Assembly: GCA_009602725.1 (NCBI GenBank)
Contig: WELB01000126.1
Coordinates: 188,525-252,524, forward strand
Direction: 5' to 3'
Length of the DNA: 64,000 nt
Origin: Spirogloea muscicola
Taxonomy: Eukaryota > Streptophyta > Zygnematophyceae > Spirogloeales > Spirogloeaceae
The position numbers and the translations under genes were made by a program. Under the pieces are notes generated by a model. The model saw only the letters and a list, made by a program, of their open reading frames with translations, searched no databases and had not been told where the DNA came from. Positions 46,401-57,510 of the stretch are shown here, piece after piece (position 1 is the stretch's first letter; each line of letters starts with the position of its first letter).

Positions 46401-48131
46401 CCCAGTGCCATGTAAGGGTGTTCACTTAGTAGGCCCTAACCGTGGCTGACTCCGGGGTTGGGCAGCGGGGGCCCCCGCCTGTCGCCTAGCGCGCCGAGCG
46501 CGGCGCAGGGAAGGGGGCGCGCACGCGCGCTGGCCACGCGGCCAGCTCACGCGCCGGCACGTGGCGTGCGCGCCCGTGCGCCCGGCCTGAGCGCTCGTGG
46601 CAGGTGGCAAGCCGCCGCTAGACGCCAAGCTGCGGCTGCCCTCTCCCGGGGGCCGCGGGGGCACGTGCTCCTCCCAGGTGCTCACAACCCAACACTGTCG
46701 GGACTTGTGGTGGGGGGTGGGTGGTGGCTCCGCTGGTACATTCATTCATCATTCATACATTCGTATGTTCAAGTATCACCCAAGATGTGGTGTGTACCTG
46801 GCTGGCTTTCACAGCAGGCCGCATTGTTCCTCTCCCCCTCCATCGCCGGGGGTTTAGCAAGCCGCTGGGCGCGCCGCCATGGCGCCCGCCCGCATGCGCG
46901 CCCACACCAGTACTGCGGGCACGTGGACGGGGCCCCGGCGCCATGCCGGCGCCCCGGGAATGCGCGAGCGAATGTGCGCGCGCGCGCTTCTGCCTGAACA
47001 GTGGTGGCTGAATGGGGCCCACCCTTCCATTTCATGCGCACTGCGCGCCTTATCTCTCTTTCTTTCTCTGTCTCCCTCAGAGCGGCTGCCGAGAAAGACA
47101 GAAACTGCTCAGAAAAGCTGGAACGAACGACGGGACTTGACAGGCAAGCTCCAGGCGCCTGCCCCAGCTATGCCGCCCAACCCGCCCCGCTGCCCACCCC
47201 GCCCCCCGCCCCGCGCGGGCGTGGGGTCGCCCGCCTGGCTGGCGGGCACTGCTCGGCTGAACTGTGCCCGGAGGAAAGCAGGGTACCCTTGTGCCCCTCT
47301 TGGGAGAGCCACTTTTTCTCACTGCCCGGCCCCTTCGGACCTTGTCCAGTCTTTTTCGGGCTGGCTTTTCACAGCCCTCGCCCCCCTCTTAATACACTCT
47401 CCTTCCTCTGGATGAGCTCACACAACAGCTCTTCACAAGTGGCAGTGCGTGTGAATGGCTGGCTGGCTTTCAAGCACAAAACGAAAGCATTGGGGCTGCT
47501 TGTCCAGCCCCTCTCCTCAATGGGCGAGCCCCTTTCTTTTCTCAGCCATTCACACGCACAGCCACTTGTTGAAAGAAAGAAAGAGCTGGGAACGGGCGGA
47601 GATCGAAACCGTGACTTGTACCCAGGCTCCTCCACGTGCCTGAAGTGCTGGAGGTTCCAGGGCGGGCCAGAATACCCCAGTGGAACTGCCGCCCGGCTCC
47701 ACTCCACATTCTGGTTGGTCAACATTGTGTCCCGTTGAACGCTCTCCACTGTTCAACAGTCAGCGTGGCCCGCTACAGCAAGTTGCGTGATGACGGTGGA
47801 CTGCAAGACATATTTCTCAAGACGAAATGGCAATGCCTCCAGCTCTCATGCCCGGCCAACTTCGGGAAGTGCTCGCCTACAGAAGGTAGGGGCTGGGAAA
47901 GGCCAGCCCAAAATGCCAGAAAGCGCGGCAAGATTGACTGGTGGCTGGGAGAGGCCAGCCCAAAGGAATAGAGGGAAGTGGCACTCCCAATGGGGGCAAA
48001 GGGCTGCGAAAAGCCAGCCCAAAAAGAATTCACAAAGGTTCAGAGGGGCCTTAAAGGAATGGACAAGGTCTGAAGGAGCCGGAGTGCTAAGTACTATGAC
48101 AGCAGCGAAGGGGACTCTCAGTGACCTCGAG
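46401..48131. repeat. Intergenic repeat cluster
   Basis: No gene is supported. A diverged copy of the 50-base dispersed unit is at 46991-47039. Hairpin-core copies: 47358-47377 (+, exact GGGCTGGCTTTTCACAGCCC), 47491-47509 (+, followed by CTCCTCAATGGGCGAGCCCC as at 4951), and three on the minus strand at 47889-47909, 47943-47961 and 48001-48020. The three minus copies trail the retroelement tail at 48132-48461 in the same orientation, so that element seems to carry several hairpins in a row after its coding region. Confidence 0.7.
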
Positions 48132-48461
48132 TCAGTAGATGCAAGTCGGAATAGCTAGCAGGCGGATAGACGCGCCCTGACGGAAGCCGGAGGCCGCCGC
48201 CAAAGCCCGGCCTGCACGCAAGTGAACCGCGAAGGCAAGGGACCGCTGCAAAGAGATGGCCAAGCGCGTCCGGAAGACTTGAGCGAGGGACCCAGCGACA
48301 TTGAAGCCAGGCTGCTCGCCCTGCTGCCCGTGGCGGCGGGCCACTGCTCGCCGCGCAAGGTGGTGAAGCAGGTCAAGCCATTTTGAGCCAAAGGCTCCGT
48401 GTACGTCGACGGCGAGTGGGACAAACTCGTCGCCCACTGGGTGATCCGAGCATCCGGCCAA
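48132..48461 (-). mobile_element. Retroelement 3' coding tail, copy B
   Basis: An open minus-strand frame reads FVPLAVDVHGAFGSKWLDLL, HHLARRAVARRHGQQGEQPG, then LAQVFRTRLAISLQRSLAFA. FVPLA-x-(D/E)-x-(H/Y)-G at the start and RLAISLQR-type (RVSVALQR) wording at the end are typical of the last 90 residues of many retroelement reverse-transcriptase proteins, so I read it as the C-terminus of a non-LTR retrotransposon protein. The upstream part is cut by a single N at 48464. Copy A is at 5600-5900. Only the tail is present; the element is 5' truncated or split by the assembly. Confidence 0.6.
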
Positions 48462-48464
48462 CTN

Positions 48465-50502
48465 GCGCCGCGCGGCTCGGGACGCCTCCGCCGCCGCCGC
48501 CGCCGGACCAGCCCGGGCAGGTCCGCCAGTGAGCCGCGCTGGCCACTGGGCCAGCGTGTTGTCGGAGCCGGCGACGCTGGTTTCGACGTCACAGCCGGCT
48601 TCGCAGACGGCGACGCAGCAGCGGCAGAGCCGGCGGCGAGCTGGCGTTGGCTCCTCCGGCTGTCGCAGCTGAGCCGCTGCTGAGCTGCCTGCGGCGCTCG
48701 CGTCCAGGGCGCCGGCAGTGCGGCCGGTGCGAGGAGCGGGGCCTGGCGCAGCTCCGGCTGCTGCCGGCGGCGAGGGACTGCCGAGGGAGACGAGGCCGGG
48801 ACCGGACGCGGCTGCTGTGCCGCTCCGACTCCAAGATGTACGTCCCAGGTAGCGTCCTGCTCGTTGCTCCCCCGTTCCTGCACGAGGCCTTGAACTCCGC
48901 CTGTCCCGGCCTCGCGACTTGCATTGCAGAGTACAAGTAAGGACATGCTGGGTTTATGGGTTGAGTCTTACTGGGCAGGATTGAGGTCTGGCTGCCTGCC
49001 GAAGGCAGCTGTGCATTTAGTCTTGCGCTCACTGCAGCCAGGGAGATGAAGATGTTAATTGACTGCATTCCTCTTGTGCACAAGCATCAGCCAAGCAAGG
49101 CCGGAAAGAGTGGTTGGTCCACTGCAGAGCTGTTGATGCTGAGAAGATGATATTACTCAATGCGTGCTCCTTGACTTCAGGCTTTGGGGACAAGTCCCCT
49201 GAAGCCAAAGCAGCGGATTCGCTGCACAACTTCTTCACTTTCCTCGCCGTTAAGATTGTGCTAGCCCAACTGCAGGTACAGCCACTGTTTCCATTTGCAT
49301 GGTGGCCTGCTACCAGCCTTAATTGATGGTATGAATCTGGATATTTCATGCCTATCAATGCTACTGCAAGACTTATCAAGATGCTCTTCTGTGATGACAC
49401 GCTCACAATCTCCACAATACTTCAGTCATCAGCTGACTATTCAGCTTGTGAGCTTCACAGAGCTATAACCCGGAGGGTTATAAGGACCTCATGACGTTCG
49501 TGGACAAAATTCCTCTCAAGGACGGGGATGTGTTTTGCTCCACTCTTCTCAAGGAGCATCCCCGCCTAGGTATACCTGTGCTATCAAATGCAGCATCTTT
49601 GCAGAACGTAGAAGATCTTAACAAGATTTCTGCCTGTCGCTGAGCCAATGTTGCAATCAGGCATAGTGTTTTCTCTCAGTCACAGGAGGTCAACTTCAGC
49701 TTGAGATGGCTTCTGCTGCCCATGTCTGGTCATCTAGATCCTTTTGCAGCTATTCATCTACTAGACGACACAGCACTCAATACCAACTCTGAGAACATGA
49801 TCCTCACAGTCTGTTCTCTTTCGATCTGTTGCATATTCTGTGCTGCCACTGTGGGCAACAATGTAACGGGCCTCTAGCTGTGCGAATCCTGGAGGTGGGT
49901 CGCTCTTATGCAGAGTAAAGTGTGCACTTGGTGGATGTCCTTCAATAGAAATGTCTGCGAGAATAAATGTCAGCCTTGCGTAACCAGCCTTTAGTAAGGA
50001 TCTGTACACTTGGCTGTCAAATGGTGTCTGCAGGTGAGAGCTGCATATGTTAAGGAGGATTTTGAGTGGGACAATCTGAAGAAATTGTCTTTGAAGGTGA
50101 GCTTGCAGTCAGAGAATGTTCTTGGCATCTGGAAATCCTGTGCATGGCAAGTTGGGAGATGAATAAATGTTCTGCAACACGAAGCGGACTTATAAAAACG
50201 GGAGCCCCAAAGTTTCTTGGAGATGCTTGCAAAGGAGCAGGTCATTGCCATCTTGCAGTATTTTGGTTTGCTCCCTGACAATGGACAAGCTTATGTACTA
50301 GACTGTCCACTGCATGTTATCAGCAGTATCACCAAGTTTCCTTGTCAATTAGTAACATATCCTGCTGGTCTTCAACTCCCTCCTGCAATCTGCTCAGCGC
50401 ACTGGGGAAGCCAACACGCGCATCATGCGGGAGTTCTTGGAGGTTTCTGGCAGCATTCAGCCCTCGACAACATGCGTTGATGATGATTGTAGTGTCTCTT
50501 GA
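48465..50502 (+). CDS. RbcX: RbcX Rubisco assembly chaperone (start not found)
   Basis: RbcX dimers clamp the C-terminus of the Rubisco large subunit during assembly in the plastid. Exons: up to 48848, then 49181-49275, 49461-49569, 49878-49894 (a 17-base microexon), 50034-50096 and 50398-50502, with GT-AG borders and matching phases. The product reads an Arg-rich presequence, then SDSKMYVPGFGDKSPEAKAA, DSLHNFFTFLAVKIVLAQLQ, SYNPEGYKDLMTFVDKIPLK, FCSTLLKEHPRLAVRILEVR, AAYVKEDFEWDNLKKLSLK, and ANTRIMREFLEVSG. MYVPGFG and the DFEWDN block are hallmarks of plant/algal RbcX. The transit-peptide exon lacks an in-frame ATG downstream of the N at 48464; its start was probably lost at that join. Confidence 0.88.
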
Positions 50503-51374
50503 CAAAGGCAGCTTTTAATTGTTGAAGTCGTGCTGTGGAGTGGATATGATCATAAGCCTAGCAGCCATACCTTTGCAAATTGCAGGCGCATTCATGAAAC
50601 CATCTAAATGTACCATCAGAGGTACTCATATGACCTTGTCATTCGGCAGATGTAGCTTGTCTTCTAGTGACCTGCAGATAGTCCTGTCAGCAAGTTGTTG
50701 TGCATCGTCAACATGGCCCAACAAGCAAAAATCCCTGTGAGGGCGAAGTGAAATACAGACAAGTGGCAGCAGAAAGGCTGTGGCTAAGATTGAAGCAATT
50801 GGCACATCAGAAGGTCATCAGAGTTAAAATACAGGTACAGCAGCGTTGCTCACTGGACAGTGTCTTGACACGAATAGAACAGAATAGCAAAGAGTGACTG
50901 GCTTAAGGGCTCATGCAAAGTGTGGAGGGTTCAGGGACTTGCAGATTTGATTGTGCATATGTGCAGCTAAGGATCACTGATGAGATGGTGGTGGGAGGAA
51001 AGTGTCTCCTCGACGACACGCTCATTTACAGGACTACTGTGCTGCTCTTGAAGGTGCAGAATAGCCCCTGCCTAGCCCCATCGATGTGTATGAGACGATT
51101 CAGATACCAGCGGCGCCGGCCACACCACCCTACTCTTAGACAATTGGAGGGTCAATAGAAAGAACATCTGCATATCTGCTGCTGTACACGAATTCGTCTG
51201 ACAGGCTTTCACTACTGAGCTCCTTCACTCAGCATGTACCCATGGCATGCCTGGTGAATCACTTTCAGTGCTGTTGCCAGATCACACAAACACAGAGGGC
51301 TCTTGGGAGGGAGGCCAAGCTCCTGCCTGTACTTCGCTGTCCTGGTGGAAGTTGTGGAGGGAGCAAACTTTAGC
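50503..51374. other. Convergent 3' flanks of RbcX and ECH2; no confident gene
   Basis: Mixed sequence. One exon-like + segment at about 50967-51052 (LRITDEMVVGGKCLLDDTLI, between an AG and a GTGCAG) has protein-like wording but no partner exons and no recognised family. Confidence 0.35.
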
Positions 51375-53775
51375 TTAAATGCGAGAGGCGAATTTGTGGA
51401 TGCTCGCTAAGCCTGCCAGCACCACCTTTGCACGCTCCTCCACATTACACTCGAACAGGATGCTGCAAAGAAAATACCAGCAGCTGTCAGCTCACATGCT
51501 GAAGAGAATGACAGTCCCCAGCCGACTACTATGATTGACAGAACATGTATTGCTGCTTTAGACATTGCTGAGCCCTCTGGAAACTACCTGGAGGGGCCCT
51601 GAGGCCACATTTTTGTGACAATGGTCTCGCCAGGGAAGACGTGGAGCAGAAAGCGCCCTTGCATTTTCCAAAGTAGCGATGGCTCTCCACTGCAGTAGCA
51701 GTGAATGACTGCACGAGCTGCGAAGCCAAAGGTGCACAGGCCATGCAGAATTGGCATGTCGAAGCTGCACAAATGGGGCACACAGTCCTGATTAGTTGCC
51801 AAGCAGCCCACAATTTTTCGCACTTTGGGAATTTCAATGTCCACAGTGAAAGGTGCTCAAGAGCTCATTTTTATAACAGAGCATGTACTGGGGCTTCCAT
51901 GCATACCCTGCAGCTTTGGCGAAATCTGGGTCAGCATGCAGTGGATTGTAATCGCCACCTAGTCGGTAAAGCAAGGCCTGTAGGGAGCAACAAATGCCGT
52001 AATTGAGGTAGTTGTAGGGTATAGTATTGATCATCAAGTACCTTCTGCGTGTTAAGGGAGTAAACTAAGATCTGGGACACAATTTGTAAAAGAACGCATC
52101 ACAGAAGCTGAACGCAAAACCCGACAACAAGGACACGAAGCCTCGTCCTATCTTCCACACCAGCGAGACAAACGAAACGGGGTCACAGACTTTGTGCAGA
52201 ATCTGCAAGAAAATGCAGAGAGCAAAAGCAAAGGTGAGCAGACTCAGTCAAAGAGGAGCAGTGGCTGCACCTGCGTCACTTGCGTTGGGCTCACATGGAC
52301 CATGTTGGGAGGCACCCCAGCCGGCTGTTTGAAGCTGACTTGCGCTCTGCCTTTTCCAAGAGAATTTGCAGGGATGTCGGCACAGATGCCCTTGTTTTCA
52401 AAACCGCCGGCGCCTCTCAGGTAGCATAGCGATCTTCAAGCGCCCAAGGAGCAATCGCATGGTTGGATGTCGCTACCTAATCAATCGGCCCCCATCATTG
52501 AGGGAGAGCGCATCCTTGATGAGATGCCGTGGAAGTGAGCATATACTAGTGACATGCAGCTGTCAACCTATCAATTATAGATGATCCTCACCTATTAACA
52601 CATAGCTTCTCATTCGTGCTCTTATCATAAGTGAGAGTCTCCACCTCAATAAGCGCTGCTTTACCTGCACCTTTCGATTCTCACATGAGATACTATGCAC
52701 ACCTCAACAAACAACAGAAATGCTGACAAGCAAAACATCATGCGCAGGTGGCACGGCGTGGAGTTCCACAGACTGCTCAATGGATCGAGCCAAGGCAGGA
52801 ACAACTACCCCATGGACGGTCAGGACAAGTATTGTCGCTCCCAGCAGTACTGCTGACCTTTGTCGGCAATGCCTACAATAGAGCTCTGGTTCCTGATCTG
52901 GGACGGGTTCAACAGAGGAGATTAATCTAGTCAGATCAAACGAACACGCTACAGCCCCTCGATGTCTTGGTGGCTCACCCTGCCTGACAGCAAGCACTGC
53001 CAACAGACTATAGGAGGCTACAAATAAGATGATATCAGCAGGGGGTTTTACTACCTTGGCCTGTGATGGCAGGGGCTTGAAGATCTGAATGCTCTGCTCT
53101 GCATGAAGAAGCAGGCTGGGGTCGAACCTGGATGATAAGGAGGCAGCAGAGTCACACACACAAGGTACCTTTTAGATGTCAAGTGATGCAACGGATTGCA
53201 TGGCACTTTTATCAGTCTTGAACAACCTCGCTTGGACGCCTACCGCTTTCCTCCCAAGACTGAGTAGAGCTACACACCATCTAGTCATATATACATCAAC
53301 AAATGTATGACTTACAGTAATAGGGAGACAACATCCGACTGCCCAGTCAATGCTAGTTAGGATTGATTCACGTACTGCAAGGATGGCACAGACGAAATCT
53401 GTTGGATGATGCTTGAGGGAAAGAGCACACCGAAGGTTGGCAAGACCTGCAGCAAGAGGAAGTTGATTGAATCAAGGTTGTTGATATATCACTCCCAATT
53501 GCAAAGCACCGAGTGACTGACGAAGTTGCCAAGGTAGGTGGACATCAGCCACTCCCAGTCTCGGAAGCCTAGTAGGGGCCAACCTTCTCCAATTTACTCA
53601 GATGGTACACCAGGGGCAGCTCAAGCGGGTCCCGCTGGTCTTTGGCACACGCTCCCACAGAGAGCGCATACAAGATCACGTCCCTGCCAAGGTGCCAGCC
53701 GCTCTCATCAGTGGGTGGCACCGACACCGAGTCAATGGGTGCCACTGACACCGAGTCAACGACGTCAACCGTCAT
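51375..53775 (-). CDS. ECH2: Peroxisomal enoyl-CoA hydratase 2 (MaoC-type, ECH2)
   Basis: ECH2 hydrates 2-trans-enoyl-CoA to the (R)-3-hydroxy form, used in breaking down unsaturated fatty acids in peroxisomes. Minus-strand pieces follow family order: DVILYALSVGACAKDQRDP, LPLVYHLSKLEKVG, LPTFGVLFPSS, RFDPSLLLHAEQSIQIFKPL, the hydratase-2 signature ALLYRLGGDYNPLHADPDFA (near 51950), PILHGLCTFGFAARAVI, FLLHVFPGETIVTKMW, and FECNVEERAKVVLAGLASIH before the stop at 51375. The signature Asp and His (GDYNPLH) are intact. The last residues ASRI differ from a standard peroxisomal SKL signal, so location is inferred from the family. The ATG at 53775 opens a segment with a duplicated DSVSV(A/P)P motif; a further upstream exon is possible. 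Inner exon borders were only partly fixed. Confidence 0.85.
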
Positions 53776-54381
53776 ATGCACGCCAGCGACTCTGCCATCG
53801 ACAATCGACAGTCCAATGCCTCCTGAGTCAATTGACGCCAGACAGCAAATGTTGCCTCCATAGCGTTCAAGCCCCTGATAAGAAGCTGCTCAACTCCGCC
53901 GTCAGCGGGAGATACGAATCTGGCCCCTCCCAGCGCTGCGCAGGCTTGCCAAGACCGAAACTCTACTAAGCTGGTCGCCGCATGCTGACGGACTCAGCGA
54001 GGCTTCATGTGGCACGCACCTCTCCGTGTACTCGCTCTGTGTCTGCACCAGAGCAGCACCACGGCCAGGCAAGGGCTACCAGCGGTCAGTCATGGAAGGC
54101 CGGGCAGAGCATGCGCCACCCCGCCGGCGACGGCATGGCCTAGCGGCAGCCGCCGACCATGGGGTGCGCTGCGAGGCAGTCACAGTCAGCGGCAAAGTGG
54201 CTGCGCCGCGCGGTGGCTGCGCGCCTCACCTCCTCGAAGCGGTGGCCCAGCACCGCCGCGGCGCTCGTGATGGCGGCCATGATGCCTGCGGCTGGCGCGG
54301 CGGCGGCGGCTTGGCTGCCGCCCGGCGGTGGGGGGGCCTGCACGGTGGCGAGCGCCCCGGCACTCGCAGGGGCCCCGCTCC

Positions 54382-54511
54382 NNNNNNNNNNNNNNNNNNN
54401 NNNNNNNNNNNNNNNNNNNNNNNNNNNNNNNNNNNNNNNNNNNNNNNNNNNNNNNNNNNNNNNNNNNNNNNNNNNNNNNNNNNNNNNNNNNNNNNNNNNN
54501 NNNNNNNNNNN
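54382..54511. other. Assembly gap (130 N)
   Basis: A run of 130 N between two very GC-rich stretches. On its left, a minus-strand frame (IMAAITSAAAVLGHRFEEV followed by GTGAGG) could be a first exon; on its right, Arg/Gly-rich frames. No gene can be assigned across the gap. Confidence 0.98.
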
Positions 54512-55496
54512 GCGGCGGCGGCGGCGTGCGACGCACGATTCTCCGGGCCCGGCGGCGGCGCGGGCGCCGGGCCTGCTAGGCGGGGGGCACGACGGTGCCG
54601 CCTTGCCGGACGCGCTGCGGCGATGCGAGTGTCGGCCTCGGGTGCTCCTGCGGGGGCCAGGCTCCCCCCTACGATAACTCCCTCCACTTGACGTGGGCAG
54701 CAGATGCAAACTTGATGGGTCAGCGACGGCGAACTTGGCGGCCCTGGTGCAGGACCCCGACTCACTGACTGACTCCAAAGAAGAAGGGCTCGCCCATGAG
54801 GATAGGGGCTGGAAAAGCCAGCCCAAAAAGAAATGAACAAACACTGACTCCAAGGCTGACTCGAGCAAGCCACTGTCGAGGCCGCAGCCTGTGCTCCCAT
54901 CTGCTGGATGTCGATCATGTCGGCCAGCCTTTCTTGGCAGCTAGACGGATGTGGCGCGCTAATTCCGAAAAGAAAGCAGTGGCATTTGCAGTGCAGCCAT
55001 TGCTTTCTTGTGAAGCCCTCTTCCTCTGCCACAGGTTGCTTCCTTTCTCAACCGCTGTACCAAATGCAGTGGTCCTCCATTGTGCACCTCAATGCCCTTG
55101 CTTACTCTGTGCCACGCAGCAACGACCCTAATGCCGGGGGTTACTTCCAATGAAGGCAACTCGCCATGCTGCAAAACGGTGGCATATTGATTACCTCACT
55201 GGAGTATTTTACACCTCTCCTCTGATGCCCTTTTGAAGTATATGTGTTGACTGGAGCGACACCCAAAGCCCATCGTCACGGATGCTGTAGTGAAATATCT
55301 GCCATCAATTAGAAGAAATTGTGCTCCTTTCCATGACCACGATGCATAGACATCGGGTGCTCCATATACATCACATGCGCAATCCTACTGTGCAGTTGTC
55401 CTGCTCCAAGCGCTGCTTGCAGCCGTATCTAGAGCAACCATAAAAGGATTGGATAGGCAGCCCAGCCGAGTCTCTTCAGCCAGGACCGGAGGCGTC
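54512..55496. repeat. Post-gap region with one minus-strand hairpin repeat
   Basis: The repeat copy is at 54805-54824; on the minus strand it reads GGGCTGGCTTTTCCAGCCCC followed by TATCCTCATGGGCGAGCCC, the same subtype as 4951 and 47491. The rest shows no supported gene. Confidence 0.65.
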
Positions 55497-56800
55497 CTAG
55501 GGCCCTGAGCGGGGTATATACGTGTCATGGCCCGTTACATTTTTCTCCTTGTGGAATGTCCCTGTAAGCGTGCACTGGCCGAGAATGTGGCCCTCCATCT
55601 CGTCTTCCAGCTTCTCCTTGGTTGCCTGCTTAACCCGGCAAGGTAACTTCCCATGAGAAAGGTGATGCATAATGGCACGCCGCAAAGCAAATGGACGATG
55701 CCCACAGTCGCTTCCACAAACTGAAGCTGCTATAGCTAGACCCTGAGCTTCAAGCAAGCTCGCAGCCGGGGGGCAGTAGGGAAGCAGCATGGACAGTGTC
55801 CACGCATCCTGCGATGGACAGCCCCGTGACTGCTGCATTGGCATGCGAGCAAAGGAGCTCGACCAGCAGAGCATGCGTGGCAGGCGCATAATTTTCAGCC
55901 GCGCAATGGGTCGCCACGGACCTTCTTGCCGAGGCCGCGTATGGTGGTGTCGAGCGCGTAGAGGCGGAACTCGTAGTGGTGCACGCCCTTGGGCGGGCTG
56001 GGACCACGGTACCCTGGCACCTTAAAGTCGTTGTATCCTTCTTGCAGCTCGCCATACTGCTCGTCGCCCCCAATGTCCTTGCTGTTGAACCCCGCAGGCA
56101 AGCCTGGCAAGGCCATGGCAGCCACATTGGATGGCAGATGCAAGGCGGCATCAGCAATATGGACGGGCTTTGACTTTGTGTGCTTCCTCCTCCCCGAGGC
56201 CAAGTGGGAGCGAGCAGCGGGCGTGTCAGAATCTCCGAGCAACACGCCACCATGTCCTCGACATCTCGTGGGTTTGTGGGCTCGCGGCTGCTGACAGGGC
56301 ACCAGGGCTGACCTTTCAATGTTGCTGGGATATTGAAGATCACCCTGCGGTGCATAGCAGAACGGCAGAGATGAGCTGCTCCATGCCCAGCACCAGTGGT
56401 GGCTGCACCCAATGCAGCTCAGATGCCATGGCACTCTGAGGTACAAGAGCAGCCTAAGGTACTGAATGTGATCTTAGTATTTGCTGTAAGAGACTATGAG
56501 GGAATGACACCCCGGCGTCGAGGGCTCCCGCCAGCAAGCAACGGCTGCCGTGTGGAGCAGGACAGTGGTCGAGGTGCACCAGTGGGTCCAGGGCACGATG
56601 GGGGCCTCGGGGTCGGGCGCGTCGGGGTCGTCGACGACCAGCGCGAGCGTCTCGGTGCCCTCGGGGACGTTGTGCCAGGCGAGCGGCGGCGAGAGGTCGT
56701 GCTGGTGCGGCGGCCCGTCGCCGGTGTGCTTGCGCGGGATGTGGCCGCCCTCGCCGAACGCGGAGCAGGTGAGGTAGAACTCGGCCTCCTCCTCCGCCAT
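55497..56800 (-). CDS. PEBP/YbhB-YbcL-like phosphatidylethanolamine-binding protein
   Basis: Four minus-strand exons, 56580-56800, 56313-56344 (32 nt), 55922-56103 and 55497-55625, give about 187 residues with correct phases. The ATG at 56800 opens MAEEEAEFYLTCSAFGEGGH. PEBP blocks follow: ALVVDDPDAPDPEAPIVPWT (the DPDxP ligand site), HWVIFNIPATLKGLPAGF, DFKVPGYRGPSPPKGVHHYE (GxRGPxPP), FRLYALD, and a C-terminal helix KLEDEMEGHILGQCTLTGTF. The wording is closest to the bacterial-type YbhB/YbcL branch also found in plants and algae, and not to the flowering-time FT/TFL1 branch. Molecular role in plants is poorly known; ligand binding or phosphatase/kinase inhibition is inferred from the fold only. 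Confidence 0.88.
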
Positions 56801-56959
56801 CGCCACGGGGCCGCGGCTGCGGCAACCTCTGCCACTGACTGGACACTGGCGCACGCCCCACAGAGAGGAGGAGCCTCGAGGCCCGCGGCGGCAGAGGAGG
56901 GGTTTTAGCGCCGCGGCGCCGCTGCGGCTGGCGACAATGCAGACCCTCGTCGACGGTCT

Positions 56960-57510
56960 TCACACACAGTCCGTTCGTTCGGACCCTGTCAGTCAAATCT
57001 TTTCGGGCTGGCTGTTCGCAGCCCTAGCCTCCCTTGGAAGAGCCACGGTCTCTCACAGCAATCCTCACCTTACATTCGAGGAGCTGATTCCTCTCTACCT
57101 CTCTAGGCGGTCCATCCTCCCCCGCTCTGACATAGCATCTTCAGGCCCCTTAGTAGCTGTTTAGCGCTTCTTTTAGGCCCCTCCGTCATTTGGCCCCTGC
57201 GGGCCTTTGTCAGTTCTTTTTCGGGCTGGCTTTTCACAGCCCTTGCCCCCGTTGGGAGTGCCACTTCTCCCCACCTCTCACCCCCCCCCCTACCTCCCTA
57301 CCTTGCTCCGTCGCCCTCGTTCCTGCCGGCCTCGTTCACCACCACGTCAGCAGGCCGCATCGTCAGCAGCCATGCTCAGGGGCCGTCCGCGGTTGCCACG
57401 TGTCCATACTCCCCATCCCAACCCCCAACCTCGCCACCCCCCAAACCNACCACCCCCCTTATTCCCGATATGTTGTACATTCAACTTGGGCTGGCCTGGC
57501 ACAGCCATTG
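56960..57510 (+). repeat. Three + strand hairpin-core repeats
   Basis: Cores at 57005-57024, 57223-57242 and 57488-57506. The second lies in a full unit (CCTCCCCCGCTCTGACATAG ... TTCAGGCCCCTTAGTAGCTG ... GGCCCCT ... CAGTTCTTTTTC, core, CCCTTGCCCCCGTTGGGAG) matching 15085-15430. A lone N at 57448 lies in a C-rich stretch before the third copy. Confidence 0.78.

Noticed and set aside
46401-46990. Possible gene in the GC-rich 46.4-47.0 kb stretch
   Set aside because: All frames are open because of base composition; no domain, start context or splice-linked exons were found.
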